A stretch of 64,000 bases of DNA from assembly GCF_003259365.1 (NCBI RefSeq), contig NZ_QLLY01000002.1, positions 496,001 through 560,000 of the forward strand. Reading direction: 5' to 3'. Source of the DNA: Streptomyces sp. PsTaAH-137. Lineage in GTDB: Bacteria; Actinomycetota; Actinomycetes; Streptomycetales; Streptomycetaceae. Under the pieces are notes generated by a model. The model was not told the origin of the DNA, did no database searches, and saw nothing but the letters and a program-made list of their open reading frames with translations. A program made the translations under genes and the position numbers. This document shows positions 45,704 to 54,251 of this stretch, piece after piece (position 1 is the stretch's first letter; the number at the start of each line of letters is the position of its first letter).

Positions 45704-47755
45704 CCCCACCCCGCGCCCCACCACGGCCCCGTCCACCACCCGGGCGGGGCCGTCGTCCGTCTTCCGTGCCTCGGCGGTCACCGTGCGCGCCCGGGGCCCC
45801 TGAAGCACGTACGTCAGGAAGAACCCGGCGCCGACGACCGTCGCGCCGCCCACCGCGTCGAGGACCCAGTGGTTGCCGGTCGCGACGATCGCGGAGACCG
45901 TGCACAGCGGGTGGACCAGGCCGAGGGCCTTCATCCACCAGCGGCGGGACAGGACCACGATCACGACGCCGCACCACAGGGACCAGCCGAAGTGCAGCGA
46001 GGGCATCGCCGCGTACTGGTTCGTGAGCTGGGTCAGCGTGCCGTAGTTCGGCTTCGAGAAGTCCTGCACGCCGTGGACCGTGTCGATGAAACCGAGACCC
46101 GGCATCAGACGCGGCGGCGCCAGCGGGAACGCCCAGAAGCCGATCAGGGCGAGGACCGTCGCGAAACCGAGCGCCGAGCGGGCCCAGCGATAGTCGGCGG
46201 GGCGGCGCACGTAGAGGACGCCGAGGACGCTCAGCGGGACCACGAAGTGGAACGACGTGTAATAGAAGTTGAAGAAGTCCGTCAGCCACGGCGCCTGGTG
46301 GAAGACCGTGTGGTTGACCCAGTGCTCGACGTCGATGTGCAGGAACTGCTCGATCGAGTGGATCTGCCGCCCGTGCGCCTCCGCCGTGGCCCGGCCGCCG
46401 GAGATGGTGCCGCCCGTCGCGGCGAGCCGCACCTGCTGGTACGCGGAGTAGCCGACGCGGATGAGGAGCAGTTCCAGGATCAGGTTCGGGCGGGCCGCGA
46501 CCCGGCGCCAGACCGGAACGAGCGGCACCCACGACCAGCGCGCGGGCACCGGCGCCGCGTACTCGGTGGGGACAGGCGTCGCGTACAGCGGTGACGTACG
46601 GGAGAGGAAGGGGACGACGCAGGCGGCGGCGAGCGCGGCGATGAGCACGATGTTGTCCCGGACCGGCACCAGGAACGTCATCTCCGGCAGCATCATCTTC
46701 GCGGGCAGGCTGAGCGCGAGGACGACGAGAACGGGCCACATGTACCGGTCGGAGGCGCGCTTGCCGACCCGGCCGACGACGGCGAGCAGCACCCACAGCA
46801 GCTGGTGCTGCCAGGTCGTCGGGGAGACGGCGACGGCGACGCAGCCGGTGATGGCGACGGCGAGCAGGAGCTGGCCGTCGCGCGCGTAGGTGACGGCGCG
46901 GCGCAGGCCGAGCACGGCGACGGCGACGCTCAGCAGCGCGAAGAGGGTGATCTCCAGCGGGCCCTCGACGCCGAGGCGGAGCAGCATGCCGTGCAGGGAC
47001 TGGTTGGCGGTGGCCGCCGGGGTGGTGGACAGGCCCGCGCCGGCCAGGTGGTGGATCCAGTACGTCCACGAGTCGTGCGGCATCGCCGCCCAGGCCAGCG
47101 CGGTGGCGGCGGCGAAGGTGACGGCGGAGGAGACGGCCGCGCGTCTGCGGCCGGTGAACCAGAGCAGCGGCGCGAAGAGCAGCACCGTCGGCTGGAGCGC
47201 CGCGGCGACGCCGATGAGCAGGCCGGACGCGCGCTCGTCGCGCGCGGTGAAGCAGGCGAGGAGGACGAGGAGGACCGGGATGATGCTGGTCTGGCCGGTG
47301 GTGAACGCGTTGCGCACCGGCAGCGACAGCATCAGCAGGCTGATCGCGACGGGCGCCGCGAGCAGCGACGTGCGGCGGGAGACGGGCTGCGGCAGCGCGC
47401 GGGCCGCGACCAGACCGAGGGCCACGACGAGGGCGAGCGAGCCGAACGTCCAGCCCCAGCCGAGGGCTTGCTCGGCGGCGCGGGAGAACGGTTTGAGGAC
47501 GAGCCCGGAGAACGGGGTGCCGGTGAACCGGTCGGGCGCGTCGTAGAGGGAGTCCTTGACGTGGAGGACGCCGTGCGGGCCGATCCACGTCTCCAGGTCG
47601 GTGAGGCGTTCACCGCGCGGGGTGCTCAGGACCGCCACGAGTTGACGGGCCGCGAGGACGGCGGCGATCAGCCACAGTCCCGCCCGCAGGACACTCGTCC
47701 GTCCGGTCACCGCTCCCGCGGGTCCCGCCGGTCTCCCGTGCTCGACATTCGCCAC
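45695..47755 (-). CDS. Fused glycosyltransferase-87-like / PAP2 phosphatase membrane protein
   Basis: 686 residues. The first about 400 residues are a GT87-type polytopic membrane domain (about ten helices, with an early acidic DLETW and NQSLHGML loops). The rest is a PAP2/inositol-phosphotransferase-like domain with SIEQFLHIDVEHWVN, YAAMPSLHFGWSLWCG (PSLH motif) and ATGNHWVLDAVGG (H..D motif). It likely acts on polyprenyl-phosphate-linked sugars or phospholipids at the membrane. GTG 47755 follows a GGGAGG site. Its 3' end overlaps the duplicated Rpn fragment by 9 bases. Confidence 0.88.
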   Translation of the reverse strand: MANVEHGRPAGPAGAVTGRTSVLRAGLWLIAAVLAARQLVAVLSTPRGERLTDLETWIGPHGVLHVKDSLYDAPDRFTGTPFSGLVLKPFSRAAEQALGWGWTFGSLALVVALGLVAARALPQPVSRRTSLLAAPVAISLLMLSLPVRNAFTTGQTSIIPVLLVLLACFTARDERASGLLIGVAAALQPTVLLFAPLLWFTGRRRAAVSSAVTFAAATALAWAAMPHDSWTYWIHHLAGAGLSTTPAATANQSLHGMLLRLGVEGPLEITLFALLSVAVAVLGLRRAVTYARDGQLLLAVAITGCVAVAVSPTTWQHQLLWVLLAVVGRVGKRASDRYMWPVLVVLALSLPAKMMLPEMTFLVPVRDNIVLIAALAAACVVPFLSRTSPLYATPVPTEYAAPVPARWSWVPLVPVWRRVAARPNLILELLLIRVGYSAYQQVRLAATGGTISGGRATAEAHGRQIHSIEQFLHIDVEHWVNHTVFHQAPWLTDFFNFYYTSFHFVVPLSVLGVLYVRRPADYRWARSALGFATVLALIGFWAFPLAPPRLMPGLGFIDTVHGVQDFSKPNYGTLTQLTNQYAAMPSLHFGWSLWCGVVIVVLSRRWWMKALGLVHPLCTVSAIVATGNHWVLDAVGGATVVGAGFFLTYVLQGPRARTVTAEARKTDDGPARVVDGAVVGRGVGSG

Positions 47756-48087
47756 GCGCTGCCCGCCCTCCCATCATCGTCGGAGGTTCACACCGCCTCC
47801 ATCGGTGCCCCCATCGGTGTGAGACGCAGGCAACCCCTGCTTCACCTGTCCGTCCCTCCGGATTTGACCGGAAGATGCCATGGAAGACGGTGGCCCGCGC
47901 CACTTAGTTGCCCGTTCCACGTACCTGGTTCCGCGACATAGCTCACAGTTCGGCCCGTTTGGGCCGTCTGTAGCGCTCTGCGTTTTCCCAGCTCGGAGGG
48001 GGTTTACGTGCGGAGCGTAGCGGATCGGGCACGCGGCGCGATGATCGTGTCGCACCCTATCGTCGCTTTCGGCCGTTCCGCTGACGC
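47756..48087. other. Divergent intergenic region without recognised genes
   Basis: 332 bases between the GT87-PAP2 gene and the MFS gene. It contains a CGGCCC-GTTT-GGGCCG hairpin (about 47952-47967), extended by ACAG/CTGT arms, and no credible open frame. Divergent promoters are expected here. Confidence 0.5.
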
Positions 48088-49530
48088 GTGAACGGCCTTG
48101 CCGTTGTCCCCCACGAAAGGCAGGCGAGCGAGACCTTGTCGAGCGCCGCTTCCATCGCACCCAGTACCAGCAGGCTCCACGCTCCGGCGCGGGGCCGCAC
48201 CAAGAAGGCCGAGCAGGACGTCACGGTCACCGACCCCGCGCTCGTGAAGCGGGCGGTCAAGGCCGCGGCCCTCGGCAACGCGATGGAATGGTTCGACTTC
48301 GGTGTCTACGGCTACCTGACCGCGACGCTCGGCCACGTCTTCTTCCCGACGGCGTCCAGCTCGGCGCAGGTGCTGTCCACGCTCGGCACGTTCGCCGCCG
48401 CGTTCCTGGTGCGGCCGATCGGCGGCGCCTTCTTCGGCCCGCTCGGCGACCGCATCGGCCGCCAGAAGGTCCTCGCCATCACCATGATCATGATGGCGGC
48501 GGGCACCTTCGCGATCGGCCTGATCCCGTCGTACGCGGCGATCGGCGTGTGGGCTCCGGTGCTGCTGATCGTGGCGCGCATGGTGCAGGGGTTCTCGACC
48601 GGTGGTGAGTACGGCGGTGCGTGCACCTTCATCGCCGAGTACGCGCCGGACAAGCGGCGCGGGTTCTTCGGCTCGTTCCTGGAGCTGGGCACGAACGCCG
48701 GTTACGTGGCCGGTGCCACCCTGGCCACAGTCCTGATCACGACCCTCCCGTCCGACTCGCTCTACAGCTGGGGCTGGCGCATCCCGTTCCTGGTGGCGGG
48801 CCCGATCGGCCTGGTCGGTCTGTACGTCCGCATGAAGCTGGAGGAGACCCCCGCCTTCCAGAAGCTGGCGGAGGAGGCCGAGGCGAAGGAGAAGTCCTTC
48901 CCGAAGCCGAAGCTCAAGGAGATGTTCGTCGGCAACGCGGGCGCCATGGCCACCTGCATCGCCCTCGTCCTCGTCTTCAACGTCACCGACTACATGCTCC
49001 TCTCCTACATGCCGACGTTCCTGAGCGAGGAACTGCACTACGACGCCACGCACGGCACGATCATCCTCATCGGCGTGATGCTGCTGATGATGGTGGTGCA
49101 GCTGCCGATGGGCATGGCCAACGACCGCTTCGGCCACCGCAAGGTGATCGGCGGCGCCTGCCTGGGCTTCGTCCTCCTCTCGGTCCCGGCGCTTCTCCTC
49201 ATCCAGGCGGGCTCGACCTGGGCGATCGCCCTGGGCCTCGCCGGCCTGGGCCTGCTCCTGGTCGGCTTCACGTCCTCGATGCCGTCGACGCTCCCGGCCC
49301 TGTTCCCGACGAAGGTCCGCTACGGCTCCCTCTCGGTGGGCTTCAACCTCTCGGTGTCGCTCTTCGGCGGCACGACGCCGCTGATCGCGGCGGCCCTGAT
49401 CGCGGGCACCGGCAACCTGATGATTCCGGCCTACTACATGATGGGCGCGGCGCTGGTGGGCGGCATCGCGGCCTGGCGCATGCGCGAATCGGCAGGCCGA
49501 CCCCTCCCGGGCTCCCCGCCGGCGGTGTGA
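48088..49530 (+). CDS. MFS transporter, metabolite:H+ symporter (ProP-like) family
   Basis: Up to 480 residues with twelve membrane segments. Family marks: NAMEWFDFGVYGYL (residue about 65), GDRIGRQKVL (the loop 2-3 motif), EYGGACTFIAEYAPDKRRG and WGWRIPFL. These belong to the MHS branch (proline/betaine, shikimate, citrate and similar substrates); the EWFDF motif is closest to ProP-like members. Start uncertain: GTG 48088 or TTG 48136 (MSSAAS), the latter after an AGGCGAG site. Single gene; it ends at the repeat cluster. Confidence 0.88.
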   Translation: MNGLAVVPHERQASETLSSAASIAPSTSRLHAPARGRTKKAEQDVTVTDPALVKRAVKAAALGNAMEWFDFGVYGYLTATLGHVFFPTASSSAQVLSTLGTFAAAFLVRPIGGAFFGPLGDRIGRQKVLAITMIMMAAGTFAIGLIPSYAAIGVWAPVLLIVARMVQGFSTGGEYGGACTFIAEYAPDKRRGFFGSFLELGTNAGYVAGATLATVLITTLPSDSLYSWGWRIPFLVAGPIGLVGLYVRMKLEETPAFQKLAEEAEAKEKSFPKPKLKEMFVGNAGAMATCIALVLVFNVTDYMLLSYMPTFLSEELHYDATHGTIILIGVMLLMMVVQLPMGMANDRFGHRKVIGGACLGFVLLSVPALLLIQAGSTWAIALGLAGLGLLLVGFTSSMPSTLPALFPTKVRYGSLSVGFNLSVSLFGGTTPLIAAALIAGTGNLMIPAYYMMGAALVGGIAAWRMRESAGRPLPGSPPAV

Positions 49531-49558
49531 CGGGGCTGGGGCGCGGCGGGGTTGGTTC

Positions 49559-49839
49559 GCGCAGTTCCCCGCGCCCCTGAGCCGTCCTTCGCCCGCGGCT
49601 CTCGTCGTGGCTGATCGCGCAGTTCCCCGCGCCCCTGAGGCAGGCGCTGCGCGCCGCCTCCCCTTGAGGCTGCGCTTCGCGCGCCTCTCCCATGCGAGGC
49701 AGCCCAAGGCGCGCCGCTCTTGATGAGATGCCGCACGAAGTGCGCATCTCAGGGGCGCGGGGAACTGCGCGACCAGCCGCCCACCGGCCGTCAGCCGACA
49801 ACGAACCGCAGGTTTTCAGGGGCGCGGGGAACTGCGCGA
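49559..49839. repeat. Intergenic cluster of the dispersed palindromic repeat
   Basis: Core copies in plus orientation at 49559-49580 and 49617-49638; inverted copies at 49750-49771 and 49817-49839. A GAGATGcCGCAC/GTGCGCATCTC hairpin block sits at about 49725-49750. The cluster fills the gap of about 375 bases between the MFS and O-methyltransferase genes and can form large hairpins that may end the MFS transcript. Confidence 0.85.
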
Positions 49840-49904
49840 GAAGCGGCCACCGGGCCGCGGGCGAACGGACAACCCAGAAGCGCGGGCCAGCCTAGGGTGG
49901 CGGC

Positions 49905-50579
49905 ATGACGACACCGCCCCCGGGAACCTCGACCGCAGTGGACGCCTACCTCAGCGACCTGCTGGCCCCCGCCGACGAAGCCCTCAGCACCGCACTCGCG
50001 GACAGCGACGCGGCCGGCCTCCCCAGCATCAGCGTCTCAGCCGTCAACGGAAAACTCCTCCACCTCATCGCCCGCATCCAGCGCGCCAAGAACATCCTGG
50101 AGATCGGCACCCTCGGCGCGTACAGCACCATCTGGATGGCCCGCGCGCTCCCCGCCGACGGCACCCTGATCACCCTGGAATACAGCCCCCACCACGCGGA
50201 GGTGGCCCGCGCGAACATCGCCCGCGCGGGCCTGGACAAGACAGTCGAGGTCAGGATCGGCGCGGCCCTCGACTCACTCCCCCAACTGGTCGACGAGGAA
50301 AGGGACTTCGACCTCGTCTTCATCGACGCGGACAAGGCCAACAACCCCCACTACCTCGAATGGGCGCTGCGCCTGACCCACCCGGGAAGCGTGATCGTCG
50401 TCGACAACGTGGTGCGCGGCGGCCGCGTGGCCGACCCCGACAACACCGACCCGGACGTCATCGGCACCCGGACCGCCCTCCAACTCCTCGCCGACCACCC
50501 CAAACTGGACGCGACGGCGATCCAGACGGTGGGCGCGAAGGGCTACGACGGCTTCGCCCTGGCCTACGTACAGGAGTAG
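49905..50579 (+). CDS. SAM-dependent O-methyltransferase (catechol-type family 3)
   Basis: 224 residues. Rossmann motif ILEIGTLGAYSTIWMA (about 62-77), acidic LITLEYS, VFIDADKANNPHYLEWA and VIVVDNVVRGGRVAD are hallmarks of the cation-dependent O-methyltransferase family 3. Substrate not predictable; probably a small catechol-like molecule. ATG 49905 has AGGGTGG upstream. Convergent with the next gene, which ends 8 bases away. Confidence 0.9.
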   Translation: MTTPPPGTSTAVDAYLSDLLAPADEALSTALADSDAAGLPSISVSAVNGKLLHLIARIQRAKNILEIGTLGAYSTIWMARALPADGTLITLEYSPHHAEVARANIARAGLDKTVEVRIGAALDSLPQLVDEERDFDLVFIDADKANNPHYLEWALRLTHPGSVIVVDNVVRGGRVADPDNTDPDVIGTRTALQLLADHPKLDATAIQTVGAKGYDGFALAYVQE

Positions 50580-50586
50580 CGAACCC

Positions 50587-51762
50587 CTAGCGGGCGCCGA
50601 GGACGGCGACGGCCTCGGCGAAGTCCGCGTGCGCGGGCCCGAAGGCCCGGATCGCAGTCCGGAACACCGAGCGGTCCGTCAGGGCCCGCGCAAGACGCCC
50701 TGGATCGCGCGGCAATCGCCGGGCGAGGGCCACTCCTTCGTCGAAGTGCGGTGCGAGCCTCTCCTCGAACAGGTGGAAGTGGCCTGCCTGGCGGAGGACC
50801 GCGCGGACGCCGATCCTGCGCCGTACGTCGGACAGTTCGGGCAGACGGCCGGCCTCCTCCAGTGCCTGGGCCCGCGCCTCCAGCTCCGGCAGCGCGCCGA
50901 GGAAGGCGCCGCGGGTGGCGCTCACCCGATTCACGTCGGTACCGAAGGGGAACAGCGGCGCGTCGGCACTCGCGGCGGGCTCACCGGACCGCCCCGACAG
51001 GACGAACAGGGTCGACCACTGCGAGAGGTCGCCGGCCCCGCTGCCCGGCCCCCCGTCCGCCGCGAGGTCCGCCAGGACGGCCAGGGCCTCGTGCCGGGCG
51101 GCGGCGGCCTGCGGTCCCCGCCCGGCCGTCTCGTACATCCGCGAGAGATGCACCGCCTCCCAGGCCAGCGCCGCAAGCGCCGAGCGCCGCTCCGTGGCCT
51201 GACGTCGCGTCCAGTCAACCAGCCCCAGGAAGGCGGCCGTTGCTTCGGCGTGCTGTCCGGCGCCCTCCAGATTCGCCGCCCACGGGACCAGCCGCCAGAA
51301 GGGTTGCTCCGCCGGATCGCCACCGCGGCCCGCCGCCTCGTTGAGCGCCGCGGCCTCCCCGAAGCGGCCCTCCTCGGTCAGGACCCTGGCCAGAGGCTCG
51401 CTCTGCCCCTTCCGCGCCAACTCCTCGCAGACCGCCCGTCCTTCGTCCCGCCGCCCGACGCCGAACAGCGCCCGCTGGTGGGCGTCCAGCGCGGAGCGGA
51501 CCCGCTCGTCCCGGCGCGGCATCCCGGCCTCGATCTTCCGCACCGCCTCGATGGCCTCCCGCGTCAACAGCAGGCGCACCTCCGCATCCCGGGTGCGGTA
51601 ACTCATCAGCAACAGCGCGTCGACGAACTTCGGGAGGTACGCCTTCGGGCTCACCTCCGCAAGTACCCGGTACGCGTTGACCTCTTGGAGCAGTGCGAGC
51701 CGCCCCGTCCCCAGCAGCAGCACTCGCGCCCGCAGCACCGCGTCGTGATCGATCGTCCCCAT
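50587..51762 (-). CDS. TPR-like helical-repeat protein, function unknown
   Basis: 391 residues, Ala/Leu/Arg-rich, with repeated paired-helix patterns (SALDAHQRALFGVGRRDEG, EEGRFGEAAALNEAAG, EGAGQHAEATAAFLGLVDW, TAGRGPQAAAARHEALAVL). These fit tetratricopeptide repeats used for protein binding. No DNA-binding or catalytic domain is visible. ATG 51762 has AGGGAG upstream; an in-frame start 27 bases earlier is less likely. Confidence 0.7.
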   Translation of the reverse strand: MGTIDHDAVLRARVLLLGTGRLALLQEVNAYRVLAEVSPKAYLPKFVDALLLMSYRTRDAEVRLLLTREAIEAVRKIEAGMPRRDERVRSALDAHQRALFGVGRRDEGRAVCEELARKGQSEPLARVLTEEGRFGEAAALNEAAGRGGDPAEQPFWRLVPWAANLEGAGQHAEATAAFLGLVDWTRRQATERRSALAALAWEAVHLSRMYETAGRGPQAAAARHEALAVLADLAADGGPGSGAGDLSQWSTLFVLSGRSGEPAASADAPLFPFGTDVNRVSATRGAFLGALPELEARAQALEEAGRLPELSDVRRRIGVRAVLRQAGHFHLFEERLAPHFDEGVALARRLPRDPGRLARALTDRSVFRTAIRAFGPAHADFAEAVAVLGAR

Positions 51763-51921
51763 AAGCTCCCTGTCTCCGGGTGGAATCACGAGGGAGATTC
51801 TGGGAGTCGGGGGCCGGACCGGACAAGGTTCGCGAACTGTGCTTTCCGTCCTACGAAAAACGCCGCTGACCTGTCATGATGGACATGCTCCACACCTGGC
51901 GCACCTCAAGCCCGGCGGGCT

Positions 51922-52314
51922 TCACGCCTCGTGGTAGAAGCCCACATGCACACTGCGCGGCCCGCTGCGGTCCAGGACGACGACCTCGCCGGAGCCGTCA
52001 CGCGGCAGTTCGGTCATCCCGCCGTAGGACAGCGGCAGGCCGGGCTCGTGCGCGGCCTGCGTCTCGAAGCGCACGCGGACCTCCGCCGACGGGTCGGCCT
52101 GTGATCCGCGCAGCCAGAAGACGCTCCACTCGCCGTGCGGCCCGCACCGGAACTCCAGGTGCACCCGCGACACGAACAGCCAGTCCTCGGGAGTGACAAG
52201 ACGGCACACGCTCCCGTCCCGCCCCACCCGCAGCACGGCCCCCGGATCGCTCGGCGACTCGGCCATCGTCATCCCCGCCGTGGCCCCCGCTTCGGCTCCG
52301 CTCACCGTTGCCAT
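51922..52314 (-). CDS. Small FHA-like protein
   Basis: 130 residues. The middle part LRVGRDGSVCRLVTPEDWLFVSRVHLEF resembles a forkhead-associated fold: glycine-arginine opening and a SR.H.EF step like the phosphothreonine-binding loop. The tail is a beta-rich stretch ending SVHVGFYHEA. ATG 52314 has GGAG upstream. Single gene; 160-base gap on one side and 115 bases on the other without recognised features. Moderate confidence in coding, lower in FHA identity. Confidence 0.6.
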   Translation of the reverse strand: MATVSGAEAGATAGMTMAESPSDPGAVLRVGRDGSVCRLVTPEDWLFVSRVHLEFRCGPHGEWSVFWLRGSQADPSAEVRVRFETQAAHEPGLPLSYGGMTELPRDGSGEVVVLDRSGPRSVHVGFYHEA

Positions 52315-52429
52315 CGTCAGCTCCAGCACCGCGTCCCCCCACCGTTCGCGTCATCACGAAGGATGTCCGTAGCGGCCGCATCCTAAGCCCCCACACCCCG
52401 ACCGGCGCCGCCTGCGGGACAATGTGCTC

Positions 52430-53131
52430 ATGACCGAACGCAAACCACCCGGCGTCAGCTTCGAGTCATTCGTCGACAAACAAATCCGCGAAGCGGAGCG
52501 CCGCGGCGAATTCAGCACCCTGTCCGGCGCGGGCAAGCCCTTCGCGCCCGACGACGACTCCACCACCTACGACGAGAACTGGTGGATCAAGCGGAAGATG
52601 GCCCGCGAGGGCCTGTCCGTCCTGCCACCCTCCCTGGCCCTGCGCAAAGAGGTCGAGGACGCCTTCGCGGCCTTCCCGCGCACCCCCTCCGAACACACGG
52701 TCCGCCGGGTCCTCACGGAGCTGAACGACAAGATCCGCGACATGATGTTCAAGCCGCCGCCCGGCCCGCATCTCGGCCTCAAGCCGTACGACGTGGACGA
52801 GGTGATCCGGCAGTGGCGCCTGGACCGCGCGGGCCGCCGCCTGCCCGTCACCGGCCTCACCGTGCGCCAGGTCCAGGTGGACGACCACCTCACCCTCGTA
52901 CTGGACACGGGCGTACGGATCACCGTCACGGCCCCCGCCACCCTCGGCACGGCCGCGCTCGACCCGGCCACCCAGGACGTCGCCCCGGCGCTCACCCTGT
53001 TCGGCGCGGAGACCGTCTCGGCCGTGGTCCACCCGGGCGGACGCCTGGTCGTCGAGTTCGCGGACGGGTCACGGCTGACGGCCCCCGCCGCATGGAGCGT
53101 CACCGACGAGCACGGCGCCCCGCTCACCTGA
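52430..53131 (+). CDS. DUF1992 (DnaJ-related) domain protein
   Basis: 233 residues. The N-terminal 90 residues match DUF1992: FESFVDKQIREAERRGEF, then LSGAGKPFAPDDD and NWWIKRKMAREG. This domain occurs in DnaJ-homologue subfamily C member 28. The C-terminal half is an unrelated beta-rich domain (VRQVQVDDHLTLVLDTGVRI, RLVVEFADGSRL). ATG 52430 is chosen over GTG 52424 by family start; neither has a strong ribosome binding site. Confidence 0.85.
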   Translation: MTERKPPGVSFESFVDKQIREAERRGEFSTLSGAGKPFAPDDDSTTYDENWWIKRKMAREGLSVLPPSLALRKEVEDAFAAFPRTPSEHTVRRVLTELNDKIRDMMFKPPPGPHLGLKPYDVDEVIRQWRLDRAGRRLPVTGLTVRQVQVDDHLTLVLDTGVRITVTAPATLGTAALDPATQDVAPALTLFGAETVSAVVHPGGRLVVEFADGSRLTAPAAWSVTDEHGAPLT

Positions 53132-53162
53132 TCCGTATCCCGGCTGCGGCAGGATGGCAGCC

Positions 53163-53480
53163 ATGAGCATCGTCAAGATCAACGTCCTTTCCGTACCCGC
53201 CGAACAGCGCGAGGTCCTCGAAAAGCGCTTCGCGTCCCGCGCGGGCGCCGTCGAGAACTCCGACGGCTTCGAGTGGTTCGAGCTGCTGCGCCCCGTCGAG
53301 GGCACGGACGACTACCTCGTGTACACGCGCTGGCGCGACGAGGAGTCGTTCCAGGCCTGGATGGAGGGCCCGATGAAGTCGGCCCACCAGGGCGGCGGCG
53401 ACCGCCCGAAGCCCGCCGCCAGCGGCTCGTCGGTGTGGTCCTTCGAGGTCGTCCAGCAGGCGTCACCCAAGGGCGAGTAG
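53163..53480 (+). CDS. MhuD-like heme-degrading monooxygenase (ABM fold)
   Basis: 105 residues. The ABM-fold sequence closely follows mycobacterial MhuD: VKIN near the start, LEKRFASRAGAVENS and FQAW. With ATG 53163 as start, Asn7, Arg22, Arg26, Trp66 and His75 fall at the numbering of MhuD's active-site residues (Asn7, Trp66 and heme-ligand His75). The protein should therefore bind heme and open it oxidatively to release iron. An AGG-rich site precedes this start; ATG 53154 is a less likely start. No heme-uptake genes are adjacent. Confidence 0.85.
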   Translation: MSIVKINVLSVPAEQREVLEKRFASRAGAVENSDGFEWFELLRPVEGTDDYLVYTRWRDEESFQAWMEGPMKSAHQGGGDRPKPAASGSSVWSFEVVQQASPKGE

Positions 53481-53648
53481 CCCTTCTCCCGGAGTCCTTC
53501 CGGCCGGTCCGGGCCGTGATCGATGGTGGGTCTTCCGTACGCGCGTAGACCCTGGCACGATCTGTTGCGTTCCACCTGCACCACAGGCGCCACGCACGTT
53601 CCCCCACCATCACTTGCCCCGGCACCGGCAGGAAGGACCCCACCTCCC

Positions 53649-54158
53649 ATGCGTGTTCGTTCCGCACTCACCGCGCTCGCGCTCTCCGCGGCCGCTCTCG
53701 TCGCCCCCGGCTTCGGCGTTCTCACCACCTCGACCGACGCCTTCGCCGTCTCCAAGATCACTCACGCGACCGCCACGTCGATGTTCAGCTCGGTCGGCAT
53801 CACCTGGTCGTCGTCCGGCGGCTGTTCCAACAGAAACGTCTCGACCTGTACGTCGTTCGACCAGCTCAACCTGGCCACCGCGCAGGGCGCCCAGACCCTC
53901 AAGTCGGCCAGCGGCTGCGCGCTGAACATCACCGGCGGCACCGAGACCGGCCACGCGAGCGGCACGTACTCGCACTGGAACGGCTACAAGCTCGACTTCG
54001 GCAAGAGCACCTGCCTGACGAACTACATCAAGAACAACTTCTCCTACATCGGCCTGCGCGGCGACGGCGCCCCGCAGTACAAGGCGGCCTCCGGCAACAT
54101 CTACGCCGACGAGGGCAATCACTGGGACGTGACGTACTACAACTGCGGCGGCTGCTGA
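53649..54158 (+). CDS. Small secreted protein with M15-peptidase-like metal motifs
   Basis: 169 residues: signal peptide (to about 37, DAFAVSK), then a compact domain with six Cys (GCSNRNVSTCTSF, SGCALN, STCLTN, YNCGGC). The stretch SHWNGYKLDF follows an S-H-x-x-G-x-x-x-D pattern and NIYADEGNHWDV an E-x-x-H-W pattern, as in zinc D-Ala-D-Ala carboxypeptidases and endolysins of family M15. The pattern match is my inference and is not strong. Role: possible wall or peptide hydrolase. Followed by a strong terminator. Confidence 0.7.
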   Translation: MRVRSALTALALSAAALVAPGFGVLTTSTDAFAVSKITHATATSMFSSVGITWSSSGGCSNRNVSTCTSFDQLNLATAQGAQTLKSASGCALNITGGTETGHASGTYSHWNGYKLDFGKSTCLTNYIKNNFSYIGLRGDGAPQYKAASGNIYADEGNHWDVTYYNCGGC

Positions 54159-54179
54159 GCCCCCGCCCCGCCACAGCGC

Positions 54180-54218
54180 TGTGCCCGCGACCCCCGGTGA
54201 GGAGGGGGCGCGGGCACA
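54180..54218. terminator. Bidirectional hairpin terminator
   Basis: TGTGCCCGCG(a)CCCCC pairs with GGGGGCGCGGGCACA around the loop GGTGAGGA, giving a 15-bp stem with one bulged A. It lies between two convergent genes (stops at 54158 and 54252) and can serve both. Confidence 0.88.
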
Positions 54219-54251
54219 GGGTCTTTCGGAGGCGCGGCGGCGCGGCGACGG

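Noticed and set aside
47756..48087. tRNA or small RNA gene in the divergent gap
   Set aside because: Only a short hairpin is seen; no cloverleaf or conserved T-loop sequence was found here or elsewhere in the window.
48004..49707. A long minus-strand frame opposite the MFS gene, running into the repeat cluster
   Set aside because: The plus strand has twelve membrane helices and MHS motifs; the antisense translation is charged low-complexity.
49559..49839. Regularly recurring repeats considered as a CRISPR array
   Set aside because: Copies are in both orientations, irregularly spaced and part of a genome-wide palindromic family; no cas genes are nearby.
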